The translations under genes and the position numbers were made by a program. DNA of 64,000 nt from an uncultured Fretibacterium sp. (GTDB taxonomy: Bacteria; Synergistota; Synergistia; Synergistales; Aminobacteriaceae): positions 17,899 through 81,898 of the forward strand of contig CALEPX010000004.1 of assembly GCA_937911045.1 (NCBI GenBank), written 5' to 3'. Below the pieces are notes generated by a model, which was given only the letters and a program-made list of their open reading frames with translations, searched no databases and was not told where the DNA came from. Positions 8,538-17,773 of the stretch are shown piece after piece; within the stretch, counting starts at the first letter, position 1; each line of letters starts with the position of its first letter.

Positions 8538-9503
8538 TTGGCAGCGATAACAGTTGTAGGTTCTCTAAATATGGATCTAGTCATGCGCGCACCGCGTTGT
8601 CCTAAGCGTAGTGAAACGGTCATAGGAGGCCCGTTCGGAATCGCTGGAGGCGGCAAGGGTTCAAATCAGGCACTGGCAGCGGCAAGATTGAATGCAGTGT
8701 CATATATGATAGGTTGTGTAGGTGATGATGAATTTGGCAGACGGCTTCGTGCTGTTCTGGTTGAGAATGGCGTTGATTGCTCGAATTTGCAAACTCGAAA
8801 GGAAGCTGCAACGGGAACGGCGGTAATCACGGTAACAGATGCCGGAGACAGTTCAATCGTAATTTCTCAAGGGGCGAATGCGTTGCTCGATGAAGCTGAC
8901 ATGGTTCGCGCGAAGGAAATTTTCGAGTCATCGGACGCGGTTTTGTTCCAGATGGAAATTCCGCCTGAGACAGTTGCTGCGGGTTTGAAAATTGCGCGTC
9001 AGGCTGATTGTAAAACGTTTTTGTCGGCAGAACCCCCGTTCTCGTTACCCGATGAAGTTTGGCAAGGGATTGATTTTTTGATTCTGAACGAGAGAGCTTT
9101 GAGTTTTTATACAGGTGCGAAAAAATCCGCGAGATTAACAGTTCCGGCTCAGTCCGAGATTTCAAGCATGGCTGCGGAATTTCTGAAGCGCGGCGTGAAA
9201 ACTCTGGTTGTGACACAAAGCTCAAAAGGCGGTGTCGTGTTTCAGAAGAACGGCGATAATTTCGCGTTTGATGCGTTTAATATTCGTTCGGTCGATCACA
9301 CTGGAGCCAGAGACGCGTTTTGTGCAGGATTGTGTGTTGCGTCATCCGAGGGAATGTCTGTCAAGCGCGCGGTGAGATTTGCTGCGGCTTGCGGAGCGTT
9401 GGCGTGTACGAAAATCGGGGCGCACCCGTCTTTACCATGGAGGCATCAGGTCGGTGCGTTATTGGGCGAGTCTTATGATTCGTATGAAGACGATGAAGAT
9501 TAA
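8538..9503 (+). CDS. rbsK: Ribokinase-like PfkB carbohydrate kinase, altered anion-hole motif
   Basis: PfkB-family sugar kinase most like ribokinase, which phosphorylates D-ribose at O5 using ATP. The N-terminal GSLNMDLVMRAP motif and the GGGKGSNQALAAARL motif (about residues 37-51) match ribokinase. The catalytic signature normally reads DTTGAGD but here is DHTGARD: the Asp (D259) is kept while the anion-hole Gly is Arg258 (AGA, 9309-9311). The start is TTG at 8538, chosen because GAGGAGG (8522-8528) sits 9 bases upstream. It lies 55 bases after the DedA gene. The sugar ABC transporter that could feed it is 40 kb away. Sugar specificity and activity are uncertain. Confidence 0.82.
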   Translation: MAAITVVGSLNMDLVMRAPRCPKRSETVIGGPFGIAGGGKGSNQALAAARLNAVSYMIGCVGDDEFGRRLRAVLVENGVDCSNLQTRKEAATGTAVITVTDAGDSSIVISQGANALLDEADMVRAKEIFESSDAVLFQMEIPPETVAAGLKIARQADCKTFLSAEPPFSLPDEVWQGIDFLILNERALSFYTGAKKSARLTVPAQSEISSMAAEFLKRGVKTLVVTQSSKGGVVFQKNGDNFAFDAFNIRSVDHTGARDAFCAGLCVASSEGMSVKRAVRFAAACGALACTKIGAHPSLPWRHQVGALLGESYDSYEDDED

Positions 9504-9553
9504 TTGGAAGATTGATTGATTAATAATATTTGTGTTGGGAAGTGTATTCAATT

Positions 9554-10849
9554 TTGGAACAGTATAATTATTTGCTAAGTCTTTGTGTAATCTTGCTATC
9601 AACGAAAATTTTCAGTATATTGTCGCGTCGTGCGCAGTTGCCGCAAGTTGTCGGAGCATTGATGGCAGGATTATTTTTCGGTCCGGCTGTATTGGGAGTT
9701 TTGACGGAATATTTGTTCGGAGTACAGTTTTGTTTGCAGCCTTCGCCATTGATTAGCCGTCTCGCGGAATTGGGCGTAATCGTTATCATGTTCACGGCTG
9801 GAATGGAAACGGATATTAACGAATTGAAAGCTTCGGGAACTGTGGGATTCGTCGTGGCGTTGAGCGGAGTTGTTGTGCCGTTGATAATGGGCGCGGGCTT
9901 GATGTACTTGTTTGATCCGGATACCAGTTTCGCGTCGGCAATTTTCGTCGGAGCGGTTTTGACAGCTACGTCAGTTTCCATTACGGTTGAAACATTGAAG
10001 GAACTCGGCAAAATGTCAACGAAGGTCGGGAATACGATTCTGGCAGCGGCATTAATCGACGATATTCTGGGCTTGATATGCTTAACGCTCATAACTGGAA
10101 TAGCTGGAGAATCCGTGAATTTGTGGATGGTATTCGCGCAGATTTTCGGATTTTTCGTATTTGTTGCGATTGCGGCGGTTGTGTATATCAAGGCGATGCA
10201 ATACTCGGACAAAATTCAGAGCAATCGTGATCTGAAACGTTATGCCGTAATGGGATTTGCGTTTTGTATGTTCATGGCGTGGGCTGCTGAAGTATTATTC
10301 GGAATTGCGGACATAATCGGAGCGTTTGCAGCCGGAATGATAATTGCGATGGCTCCTAAAGGCAAATATATCGCGAGCAAATTTGATTCGATATCGTTCT
10401 TGCTATTAACGCCGGTATTTTTCGCGAATATCGGCATCGAAGTCGTAATGCCAAAAATGAATTTACAGCTTGCATTATTCACGGTTGCGATCGTAATCGT
10501 GAGTGTGATTTCGAAACTTGGCGGCTGCGGATTAGGCGCGAGATTATGCGGCTTCTCGAACAGTGAGAGCTATCAGACTGGATTGGGAATGGTCTGTCGA
10601 GGTGAAGTTGCGTTAATCGTCGCTGACAAAGGAATGTCTATGAACATGATTAACGAGCAGTATTTGGGCCCGATAATCATCATGATAATTTTCTGCACGA
10701 TTATAACCCCGATATTCTTGAAGAACGCGTTCAAAGGTCAAGAGGATACAGCTGGAAATGCGATTTTCGAAGAGGCGTTCATGTTGACGGCTCAAGCTGA
10801 TGAAATCACAGAAGATCTTTTCCATCGCAGGCAAATGGCTCGTCGTTGA
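9554..10849 (+). CDS. Kef-type cation:proton antiporter (CPA2 family)
   Basis: Polytopic exchanger of the monovalent cation:proton antiporter-2 family, about 12 membrane helices over 431 residues. Typical features are the PQVVGALMAGLFFGP segment near the N-terminus, TATSVSITVETL, AALIDDILGL with its paired Asp in the transport core, and the late GMVCRGEVALIVADKG motif. There is no TrkA-N or USP regulatory domain. I place the start at TTG 9554, behind GGGAAG, because homologues begin EQYNYLLSL; an upstream TTG at 9530 has no ribosome-binding site. The HD-GYP gene follows after 52 bases. The ion exchanged (Na+ or K+) is not readable. Confidence 0.9.
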   Translation: MEQYNYLLSLCVILLSTKIFSILSRRAQLPQVVGALMAGLFFGPAVLGVLTEYLFGVQFCLQPSPLISRLAELGVIVIMFTAGMETDINELKASGTVGFVVALSGVVVPLIMGAGLMYLFDPDTSFASAIFVGAVLTATSVSITVETLKELGKMSTKVGNTILAAALIDDILGLICLTLITGIAGESVNLWMVFAQIFGFFVFVAIAAVVYIKAMQYSDKIQSNRDLKRYAVMGFAFCMFMAWAAEVLFGIADIIGAFAAGMIIAMAPKGKYIASKFDSISFLLLTPVFFANIGIEVVMPKMNLQLALFTVAIVIVSVISKLGGCGLGARLCGFSNSESYQTGLGMVCRGEVALIVADKGMSMNMINEQYLGPIIIMIIFCTIITPIFLKNAFKGQEDTAGNAIFEEAFMLTAQADEITEDLFHRRQMARR

Positions 10850-10901
10850 GATTGATTTTGGTTGGATTGTAAATTTGAGTAACTGGGGGTGTTTATGAAA
10901 G

Positions 10902-13010
10902 GTGAGATTGCGTAAATTAGCATTTTTGTGCATATCCGGCATGGCGTTGAATTTTCTGGGAATTGCGTTGAGTTTTTCGCTGCAGATCCCAGTTATGTTT
11001 GATTCTCTCGGGACGATTTTCATTGCGGCTCTGAGTGGATATTTGCCCGGCGTGACGGTTGCGTTTTGTACGTCGATTGGGCTAGTATTATTGGGCAGTC
11101 CGTCGTTAGATTATGGAACTGTCAGCGTTATAACGGCGTTGTGTGCTGCATTTTTTGCGAAACGCGGTTTATTCAGGAAATATTACACGCGCATAATCAT
11201 CAGCATGTTTTTCGCGCTAACTCAGAGTGTGTTGGTTCTTGGACTTGCGATTCTGTTCGAGAATTATAATTTCAGCATGGACTCATTGCTGCCCGTTATG
11301 AATTGGCTGAAAAATCATACCGGGCTTGAAGAATTTGCGTGCAGATTCCTGACGGTATTGGGAACGGATTTCCTGAACAAGACAGTTTCGGTGATAATTA
11401 CTGCGCTGGCTCTGAGATATTTCCCGGAGAGATTACGCTATCAATTTGCATCTTATGATCAAAAATACGAGCTGATCCGTCGTGAAATAATTCAGGATAA
11501 TAAACACAGGCTTTCAGTCCGGAAATTGTCGCTGAACACGAAAGTAACGTGTTATCTCGGATTTATAATGCTGCTCGTGATGTGCGGCTCGACTTTCACG
11601 GCGTACTTGCTTTACAAAGATTACTCGATTAAGAATCATATCGTGTTGGGAAAAGCGATTGCGAGACTTGCGGCAAATGCTGTGAATCCGCACTTAGTCG
11701 ATACGTACTTGAATACGCGCGTGAAAACCGGAAGTTATGTCAGAAGTCAGCGCGCTCTCGAACAGTTAAAGAAAAGCTCTCCGGAGATAAATTTCGTGTA
11801 CGTTTACAAGATTTTGGAGGACGGCTGTCACGTTATATTTGACGTTGATACGCCCAACGTACCTGCATCAGATTTGGGCGATGTGGTCGAATTTGACGAA
11901 GCGTTCAAGATTTATTTGCCGGATTTACTCGCCGGAAAAGCGATTGAGCCAGTAATAACCGATGACAAATACGGCTGGTTATTGACGATTTACGAGCCAG
12001 TTTACGATGATCATGGAATTTGCCGTTGTTACGCAGCAGCTGATATTTCGATGACAATGTTGACGAGTGAGAGCTTGTCGTACTGGTTCAAGATTATCTC
12101 GATTTTCGCGGGATTCTTTATCATGTTATGCCTTTACGGATTCGCAGTTGCTGAACATAATTTGACGCTGCCGATTAACACGATTGCAATCGAAACGGGG
12201 GCTTTCGCGTACAGTTCCAAAGAAGCGCGTGAAATCAGTGCGAAGATGCTTCAGAATCTGGACATCAAAACCGGAGACGAAATCGAAAATCTTTACGTAG
12301 CATTAACGAAAACTATTTGCGACACGGTGCAATATATCAACGATGTGCAAGCTAAGAACGCTGTGATCGGGAAAATGCAAGCCGGCTTGATTCGTGTTAT
12401 GGCGGAATTAGTCGAAAGCCGCGACAAAAATACCGGCACACACATTCGCAACACTTCAGCTTATGTCGAAGTTATCGCGCGGAAAATGCAATCCGAGAGA
12501 ATCTATCCTGACGCAATGACCGAAGAATTTATTCAGGACGTAATACGCTCAGCACCGTTGCACGACATTGGCAAGATTCACATTCCGGACGCTATTCTAA
12601 ACAAACCCGGCAAACTCACAAACGAAGAGTTTTCACTCATGAAGACCCACACAACGATCGGCAAACAGATAATCGACAACGTGATTAAAATCGTACCTGA
12701 TCCGGGATACTTGAAAGAGGCACGAAACTTGGCTGCATATCATCACGAGAAATGGGACGGCTCGGGTTATCCTGAAGGGCGCGCAGGTTCGGACATTCCG
12801 TTATCGGCGAGAATTATGGCTGTTGCGGACGTGTTCGACGCTCTAGTTTCAAAACGCAGCTACAAAGACGGCTTCCCGTTTGAGAAAGCACTCGCTATTA
12901 TGCGTGAAGGTTTCGGGACGCATTTTGACCCGCAGGTTCTTCAGGCATTCCTGGACTCAGAAGCAGTAATCAGGCGAATTTCCGAGAATAACCAGAATGC
13001 GATTATCTAG
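10902..13010 (+). CDS. Membrane HD-GYP phosphohydrolase with ECF-S-like sensor region
   Basis: Predicted cyclic-di-GMP phosphodiesterase or related HD-domain phosphohydrolase. The N-terminal ~185 residues form about five or six membrane helices resembling ECF-transporter substrate-binding (S) components. A membrane-flanked extracytoplasmic region (about 215-400) follows, then a linker and a C-terminal HD-GYP domain: RDKNTGTHIRN, APLHDIGKIHIPD (HD near residue 551), YHHEKWDGSGYPEG and DVFDALVSKRSYK. All catalytic motifs look intact. The start is GTG at 10902. A six-codon ORF (ATG 10895) with a better Shine-Dalgarno overlaps it and may couple translation. No GGDEF partner is in the window. Confidence 0.88.
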   Translation: MRLRKLAFLCISGMALNFLGIALSFSLQIPVMFDSLGTIFIAALSGYLPGVTVAFCTSIGLVLLGSPSLDYGTVSVITALCAAFFAKRGLFRKYYTRIIISMFFALTQSVLVLGLAILFENYNFSMDSLLPVMNWLKNHTGLEEFACRFLTVLGTDFLNKTVSVIITALALRYFPERLRYQFASYDQKYELIRREIIQDNKHRLSVRKLSLNTKVTCYLGFIMLLVMCGSTFTAYLLYKDYSIKNHIVLGKAIARLAANAVNPHLVDTYLNTRVKTGSYVRSQRALEQLKKSSPEINFVYVYKILEDGCHVIFDVDTPNVPASDLGDVVEFDEAFKIYLPDLLAGKAIEPVITDDKYGWLLTIYEPVYDDHGICRCYAAADISMTMLTSESLSYWFKIISIFAGFFIMLCLYGFAVAEHNLTLPINTIAIETGAFAYSSKEAREISAKMLQNLDIKTGDEIENLYVALTKTICDTVQYINDVQAKNAVIGKMQAGLIRVMAELVESRDKNTGTHIRNTSAYVEVIARKMQSERIYPDAMTEEFIQDVIRSAPLHDIGKIHIPDAILNKPGKLTNEEFSLMKTHTTIGKQIIDNVIKIVPDPGYLKEARNLAAYHHEKWDGSGYPEGRAGSDIPLSARIMAVADVFDALVSKRSYKDGFPFEKALAIMREGFGTHFDPQVLQAFLDSEAVIRRISENNQNAII

Positions 13011-13016
13011 CAATTC

Positions 13017-13050
13017 AGCCTCGCTCAATACGGACGGGGCTTTATTTATA
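13017..13050 (+). terminator. Terminator after the HD-GYP gene
   Basis: A 7-bp stem (AGCCTCG with CGGGGCT, one T-G pair) with an 11-nt loop is followed by TTATTTAT. It starts 7 bases after the HD-GYP stop, directly against the convergent permease gene. Confidence 0.7.
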
Positions 13051-14478
13051 CGCGTTCCTGTAGAAAATTATTCCGAGCAAAATCCAGAACACCAGACACG
13101 TATATGATTCAAACGACAGCGAAATCCCCGGAATAAACGGAATCGGAATCAGCAATATTATCGCGAACAAAATCGAAAGCAAAAATCCCAACGCCGCGAA
13201 AATCATAATATCTTTCTTGTTCTCAAGAGCCGCGTATTTTCGAGTCGCAAGAGCCGTGTATCCAAAACTTATCGTCGCTCCGATTGATGACATATCCACT
13301 GCCCAGCCAAGAACCACTCGTCCGGCAAACGGAATGCCAAGCGATACTAACAGGCAAAACAACGTCGCATTCATCGGCACGTTATATTTATTCAAGCGTC
13401 CAAACCATTCAGGCAGCATTTGATTCTCGGACATGGAATATAATAACCGGCTCGTCGCTGCGTAAAAACCAACGATCCCTGTCAACATAGCACACAACGC
13501 CGAAATCCCAGCTGCGATTAATCCGGGAATACCCATTACTTTATATGCCGCGAACAAAACCGGAATCGAAATTATTCCGTGCAGATTCTCTAAATCATCG
13601 ATATATTCCGCCCAGTTCGCATAATTCTCCGGAAAATACGACGCTGCAAACAAATTCATAGACACGTAAACAAATCCGCCGAATATTATGCACGTATCCA
13701 TCAGAACTTTCACTTTACTCATGCTGAAATTCGATTCTTCCGAAAATTTCGGGACTGTCTCAAATCCTACAAACGCCCACGGAGCTATTGCACTCACGGA
13801 TAATACCTGCAAAAAAAACGTGAACTGTTTCCCGTTATAATTCTTGTCTGGATAAAATAACGGCTGAAAATTCGAAGCACTGCTCTCAGGATTTAATACG
13901 ACCGCCGCAACAAGAATCACTACTCCTGAAATCAGCAATATAACTAAGACCGTCTGCAATATTCCCGAAACTTTTATATTCAGCATGTTAATCAGCGCGA
14001 AAATTATCATAGCAACTAACGCGAGAATAATTTCCCCGAGATAAATATTATCGCCGGCAATCGTGTACAGGAATTTGAACTGGAAAAAATTATTAAACAG
14101 CACTCGGAATAACACCGCAATCGCGTTCGCATTCACCGGAACTAGGCACAAATAACTCAGTCCGAGAAACCATGCGCACAAAAATCCGTGTTTCTTTCCG
14201 AAAGCTCTCGTCGCGTAAACAAATTCGCCGCCAGCAACAGGAAATTTCTGAATCATGTAGCTATAACTATACGAAATTACAAGCATGACAATAGCACCGA
14301 TTTCCATCGCAATCAACGTTCCAACAGTTCCGGCACGCTTCAAAAATACTGTCCCCGGCATCATGAACGCGCCAAATCCGATTACACAGCCAAAAGCCAT
14401 CGACCACACATTCAGGAGCGTCAATTTGCGTTCAAGTCTGTGTTCGAGTTTTTCGCTACCTGAAGCACCTGTACTCAA
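13042..14478 (-). CDS. APC-superfamily amino-acid permease
   Basis: Secondary transporter of the amino acid-polyamine-organocation superfamily, 478 residues with about 12 membrane helices. The first helix carries the family's unwound glycine motif (GCVIGFGAFMMPG). The mid-protein segment SVSAIAPWAFVGFETVPKFSEE matches the conserved APWAFxGFE motif of many APC permeases. The start is TTG at 14478 behind GGAGGCGG. It stands alone between terminators. The substrate is not readable, but amino-acid uptake or exchange fits an amino-acid-fermenting anaerobe. Confidence 0.88.
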   Translation of the reverse strand: MSTGASGSEKLEHRLERKLTLLNVWSMAFGCVIGFGAFMMPGTVFLKRAGTVGTLIAMEIGAIVMLVISYSYSYMIQKFPVAGGEFVYATRAFGKKHGFLCAWFLGLSYLCLVPVNANAIAVLFRVLFNNFFQFKFLYTIAGDNIYLGEIILALVAMIIFALINMLNIKVSGILQTVLVILLISGVVILVAAVVLNPESSASNFQPLFYPDKNYNGKQFTFFLQVLSVSAIAPWAFVGFETVPKFSEESNFSMSKVKVLMDTCIIFGGFVYVSMNLFAASYFPENYANWAEYIDDLENLHGIISIPVLFAAYKVMGIPGLIAAGISALCAMLTGIVGFYAATSRLLYSMSENQMLPEWFGRLNKYNVPMNATLFCLLVSLGIPFAGRVVLGWAVDMSSIGATISFGYTALATRKYAALENKKDIMIFAALGFLLSILFAIILLIPIPFIPGISLSFESYTCLVFWILLGIIFYRNAYK

Positions 14479-14540
14479 TTTATGCCGCCTCCAATTCTTG
14501 AATCATAAAATACAAACCAGTTCAGTATATTTTATCACAT

Positions 14541-14572
14541 GAAAAAAACCCCGTTATATTTCAAACGAGGTT
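14541..14572 (-). terminator. Terminator after the PAP2 gene
   Basis: On the minus strand a 9-bp stem (AACCTCGTT with AACGGGGTT, one T-G pair) and an 8-nt loop are followed by seven T. It separates the PAP2 gene from the permease gene downstream. Confidence 0.85.
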
Positions 14573-14612
14573 CTCAATTCAAATTCATAAATTCGCAAAT
14601 ACAAAGCTATAG

Positions 14613-15548
14613 CTATTTATTACGCGCGAAAAATTTCAGAACAATCGGGTAAATCAACACAATATAAACAATCATGCTAGCCGTATACGCCAGCCGTCCC
14701 CAGAACGCACCGAATATTTCAATCGTTACAGGCTTCAAATATAAGATCATCAAGCTCAACGGAATCATGCCGATTATCGCCAGAATTATTCCCCTCGCAT
14801 TCACGCCCGTAGACGAGAATTTCACCCAGCGTTTCTCACAAAATCTCGCAATGACAAACGCCAGCAATCCGCCAATATCCGCCCAAGCTCCACGACGCAT
14901 ATTATCCGGCTTCACGAGAATTTTCCCAGACGCATCATAATCAATCGGGTATGACTTGTAAGTCGTGTAAATCAGCACGACAAGTCCAAGAACAAATATT
15001 ATTCCCAGAATCAAATCTTCGCGTTCAGGTTTATTCTCGATATATGCGAAAATCTTGCACGTCACAAATAACGCAGCACAGCCAATCGCAAATCCAACGA
15101 TTACGTCCTGAGGCGTGTGAACTCCCAGATAATTTCGCGAGAACATCGTCACAAAAATCGCCAGAACCCAGAAAATTTTCCAAACACGATTCTTCACAAA
15201 CATCGCAAACGATCCGTAAATCGGCGTAACTGTCGCAGTGTGTCCGCTCGGAAACGAATAGCCTCCAGCAGTCGCAATCGCGTCACCTGCAGGAATTATT
15301 TTCGGCTCACGAATCCACGGTCTGTAAACGCACGCAATATTTTTCACGAGAACGTTAAACGCAACACTCATGTTCCAAGCCATAATCGTGAACAAGCCTT
15401 TTTTCTTGTCAACGCACCAGTACACGAACGCCGGCAATAATCTAATCAGCGTCACTGCGAATAACGACAAGTACTCCAAGAACGGCGTCAACGAATCATT
15501 AATCGAAATCCTGAAATTCTGCAAAAACAACAAGTACTCAATATCCAT
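14613..15548 (-). CDS. PAP2-superfamily membrane phosphatase
   Basis: Integral membrane acid phosphatase of the PAP2 type, acting on lipid phosphates such as phosphatidic acid or undecaprenyl pyrophosphate. All three catalytic motifs are present: KNIACVYRP (K-x6-RP), FPSGH, and SRNYLGVHTPQD (SR-x5-H-x3-D). About eight hydrophobic segments fill the 311 residues, more than in minimal PAP2 enzymes, with extra helices after the catalytic part. The ATG at 15548 has GGAG 8 bases upstream, and a TATAAT hexamer lies at 15589-15594 on the minus strand. It is a single-gene unit. Confidence 0.92.
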   Translation of the reverse strand: MDIEYLLFLQNFRISINDSLTPFLEYLSLFAVTLIRLLPAFVYWCVDKKKGLFTIMAWNMSVAFNVLVKNIACVYRPWIREPKIIPAGDAIATAGGYSFPSGHTATVTPIYGSFAMFVKNRVWKIFWVLAIFVTMFSRNYLGVHTPQDVIVGFAIGCAALFVTCKIFAYIENKPEREDLILGIIFVLGLVVLIYTTYKSYPIDYDASGKILVKPDNMRRGAWADIGGLLAFVIARFCEKRWVKFSSTGVNARGIILAIIGMIPLSLMILYLKPVTIEIFGAFWGRLAYTASMIVYIVLIYPIVLKFFARNK

Positions 15549-15608
15549 TATTATCGCTCCGTTTCAAAAATTCCTGAAAAGCCCGCATATTATAGCACGA
15601 ACAATCCC

Positions 15609-15641
15609 TAAAAAATTACCCCCGATTTAACGAGGGCAATT
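15609..15641 (-). terminator. Terminator after the large lipoprotein gene
   Basis: On the minus strand an 11-bp stem (AATTGCCCTCG with CGGGGGTAATT, two G-T pairs) and a 6-nt loop are followed by six T. It begins 25 bases after the stop of the gene at 15666. Confidence 0.88.
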
Positions 15642-15665
15642 CGTGTTTATTCTGCGATTTCGTGA

Positions 15666-17606
15666 TTATTTGCCGACTCCTGATTGAAGAACCTGAATGT
15701 TGATCTTGTCGTTTTCAGCACTCAGAGTTATAATTCCCTCTCTCGGTGAAGAAGTTGTGTTTTCGGCAACATCGAACATCACCGCATATTCCGTTTCACC
15801 AGTCGCAGAGCCGCTGGTTCTGGTGAATTTCAGCCAGTCAACATTCGATGAAATCGTCCAGTTGCTCTCAGAAAGCAAAGTAAAACTCTGTGATGCCTCA
15901 CCTTTTGATGTAAAAGCAAATGATTTCACGTTCGTCGCAATATGAACCGGTCTATCCAAATCGAGTGAATTATAGCCGTCGTATTCATAATAACCATCTC
16001 CTCGATCCCAATAATATCTCACCAAATAAAGGAATCCATGCCAATGCCGCGATTCTCCATGCGTCCAGCCGTCCTCAACGTGTGAATGCACTTTCATCGT
16101 AACTTTAGAATGATCTTTCCAGTAATTCTGACTTACGCTCCAAACCCATTCTGAATGCAGCGTGAGACTGTTTTTTGATGCGTTAGTAGCGTTTACTCCC
16201 GTATAGCCCATGTGTGAAGCGGGTGAGTGGCTGCTTCCGTCTGAAGGCAGGTTCATGTCCGCGCGCCATTTCGCACTGGCGATGTATTCTTTTCTGGTCT
16301 CGTTCAGGAGTGAATATTCTGTCGTTGTCCATGACTTTGTTTCGCTGTGACTTATGCTGCCGGAAATTTCTCCTGTAGCACCTTTGCCGCTGAAGCCTAA
16401 CTTGCCGCCCAACTGCCAGCCCATGGTTTCGGAATGGTTCGTAGACGCGTTGATATTCGTGGGAATTGCGTTCATGATTGCAACATCGCTCGCTGACATT
16501 TTGCCGTCATCTATGTGTGACTCAACATAGAAACCTCTCGTATAGCCATAAAGGAAATTAAACGTCAAACTTTGCTCGAAACTATTGCAGGTGCGAGTAG
16601 TGTCGCCAAAATTTTTCGGTGTGGTCGTAGCATCGCATAAAACAAGATAATAATCATTATGATTTGAGAACGAATGCACAGAATAGATCACATAATCAAC
16701 AGTTGTCGCGCGATTTACGTCATATTTCATCGAATCGCCAACGTTGCTGTAACATTTTTTGTTGGGATCATATTTTGAGAAATCAAACGTGCGTGTCTGA
16801 GCCTTTGCGATTTTGACCAAATCATTATCATCGGCAGCCTTGCGAATTTCGTATTCTGTTGCGAACGCGGAATTTGATTTTGAATTATCGCCCATTCTGA
16901 TAATCCATTGCAGGAATCTTACCCATCTGTCGATCTGGGCATCACGCATTGTGTATTCAGTATCTTCCGTAAATTCTTTTTCGGGCGTTTCTTCAACAGA
17001 TTCAGGTTCTGCCTCGTCGCTTGATACTGGTGCTTCGGCTTCTTCTAACTCCGCGGAACTTTCCACATCGTCCATGCGCGGAATAATATAAACGAAATCG
17101 TTATCAACATCGCCACTGACAAAAGCAAGCGCGTAAAGTTCAAGACTGCCTTCGTCACCGGTTATATCTGAGTTCTCATCACTAAGATCCAAATCTCCTC
17201 TTACTTTATTAATCAATGACAAATCGGGTTCTTCGATAATAATCACGCTGCCATTTTCGTAATAGCTGCGAAGAGTGTTCACACTATAAAGAAATTCGCG
17301 TTCTTCATCAGAATTATCCAATCTAATGGTCCTATCCTGCATCTGAAGTGAAGCATCGGCACTGTTTTTTGAAATTTCCAATATTGGCACGTCGACAAGC
17401 TCAAGAAGATCGAAACTCAAACGGCTGATTATTTCATTAACCGCTTCATTGTCATCGAAAACATCATTCATGCTTACAGACGTTTCTTCTTCCGGTTCAT
17501 AAGCACCGTTATGACTGCTCGAACCGCCACCGCAACCGCCTAGACTTATGATCGCGAAAATCGTGAACGCAAGTGCAAGCGTTAAAACAAAACTCCTCTT
17601 GTTCAT
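15666..17606 (-). CDS. Large lipoprotein with pore-former-like glycine/serine segment and C-terminal BACON-like domain
   Basis: Exported lipoprotein of 646 residues; the function is not recognised. A signal peptide ends in the lipobox LGGC (Cys about residue 25), followed by a Gly/Ser linker. A Glu-rich spacer lies near residues 170-220. The middle (about 270-530) is rich in aromatic and Ser/Thr residues and holds an alternating Gly/Ser stretch (WQLGGKLGFSGKGATGEISG, about 395-414), reminiscent of beta-barrel pore-forming toxins of the leukocidin type; this is a visual resemblance only. The last ~85 residues look like a BACON/Ig-like domain (SNWTISSNVDWLKF ... GIITLSAENDK). The gene is monocistronic with a Fur-like palindrome 40 bases upstream. 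Confidence 0.75.
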   Translation of the reverse strand: MNKRSFVLTLALAFTIFAIISLGGCGGGSSSHNGAYEPEEETSVSMNDVFDDNEAVNEIISRLSFDLLELVDVPILEISKNSADASLQMQDRTIRLDNSDEEREFLYSVNTLRSYYENGSVIIIEEPDLSLINKVRGDLDLSDENSDITGDEGSLELYALAFVSGDVDNDFVYIIPRMDDVESSAELEEAEAPVSSDEAEPESVEETPEKEFTEDTEYTMRDAQIDRWVRFLQWIIRMGDNSKSNSAFATEYEIRKAADDNDLVKIAKAQTRTFDFSKYDPNKKCYSNVGDSMKYDVNRATTVDYVIYSVHSFSNHNDYYLVLCDATTTPKNFGDTTRTCNSFEQSLTFNFLYGYTRGFYVESHIDDGKMSASDVAIMNAIPTNINASTNHSETMGWQLGGKLGFSGKGATGEISGSISHSETKSWTTTEYSLLNETRKEYIASAKWRADMNLPSDGSSHSPASHMGYTGVNATNASKNSLTLHSEWVWSVSQNYWKDHSKVTMKVHSHVEDGWTHGESRHWHGFLYLVRYYWDRGDGYYEYDGYNSLDLDRPVHIATNVKSFAFTSKGEASQSFTLLSESNWTISSNVDWLKFTRTSGSATGETEYAVMFDVAENTTSSPREGIITLSAENDKINIQVLQSGVGK

Positions 17607-17645
17607 GTAAAAATTCCTCCTTAAGAATAAGAAAACGAAAAAATC

Positions 17646-17660
17646 TGAGAATCATTCTCA
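17646..17660. promoter_or_regulatory. Fur-like 7-1-7 palindromic operator
   Basis: TGAGAATCATTCTCA is a perfect 7-1-7 inverted repeat of the same form as Fur boxes (TGATAATnATTATCA). It lies 40 bases before the lipoprotein start, where it would block transcription. An imperfect copy sharing AAATCTGAGAATC-TTC is at 17759-17775. Assignment to Fur rather than a related metal regulator is inference. Confidence 0.55.
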
Positions 17661-17773
17661 AAAATATTCTTTGGACACACGAATCATGCCCGTAAAAATT
17701 TACATCAGTTTCTGTCAAATATCAAATCATGCGGTCGAAAAAACTTTTCCGCAAACGCAAATCTGAGAATCCT

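Noticed and set aside
9568..10212. 214-codon open frame on the minus strand opposite the Kef-type antiporter
   Set aside because: It lies wholly within a clearly conserved antiporter gene, has no ribosome-binding site and its composition is that of an antisense shadow.
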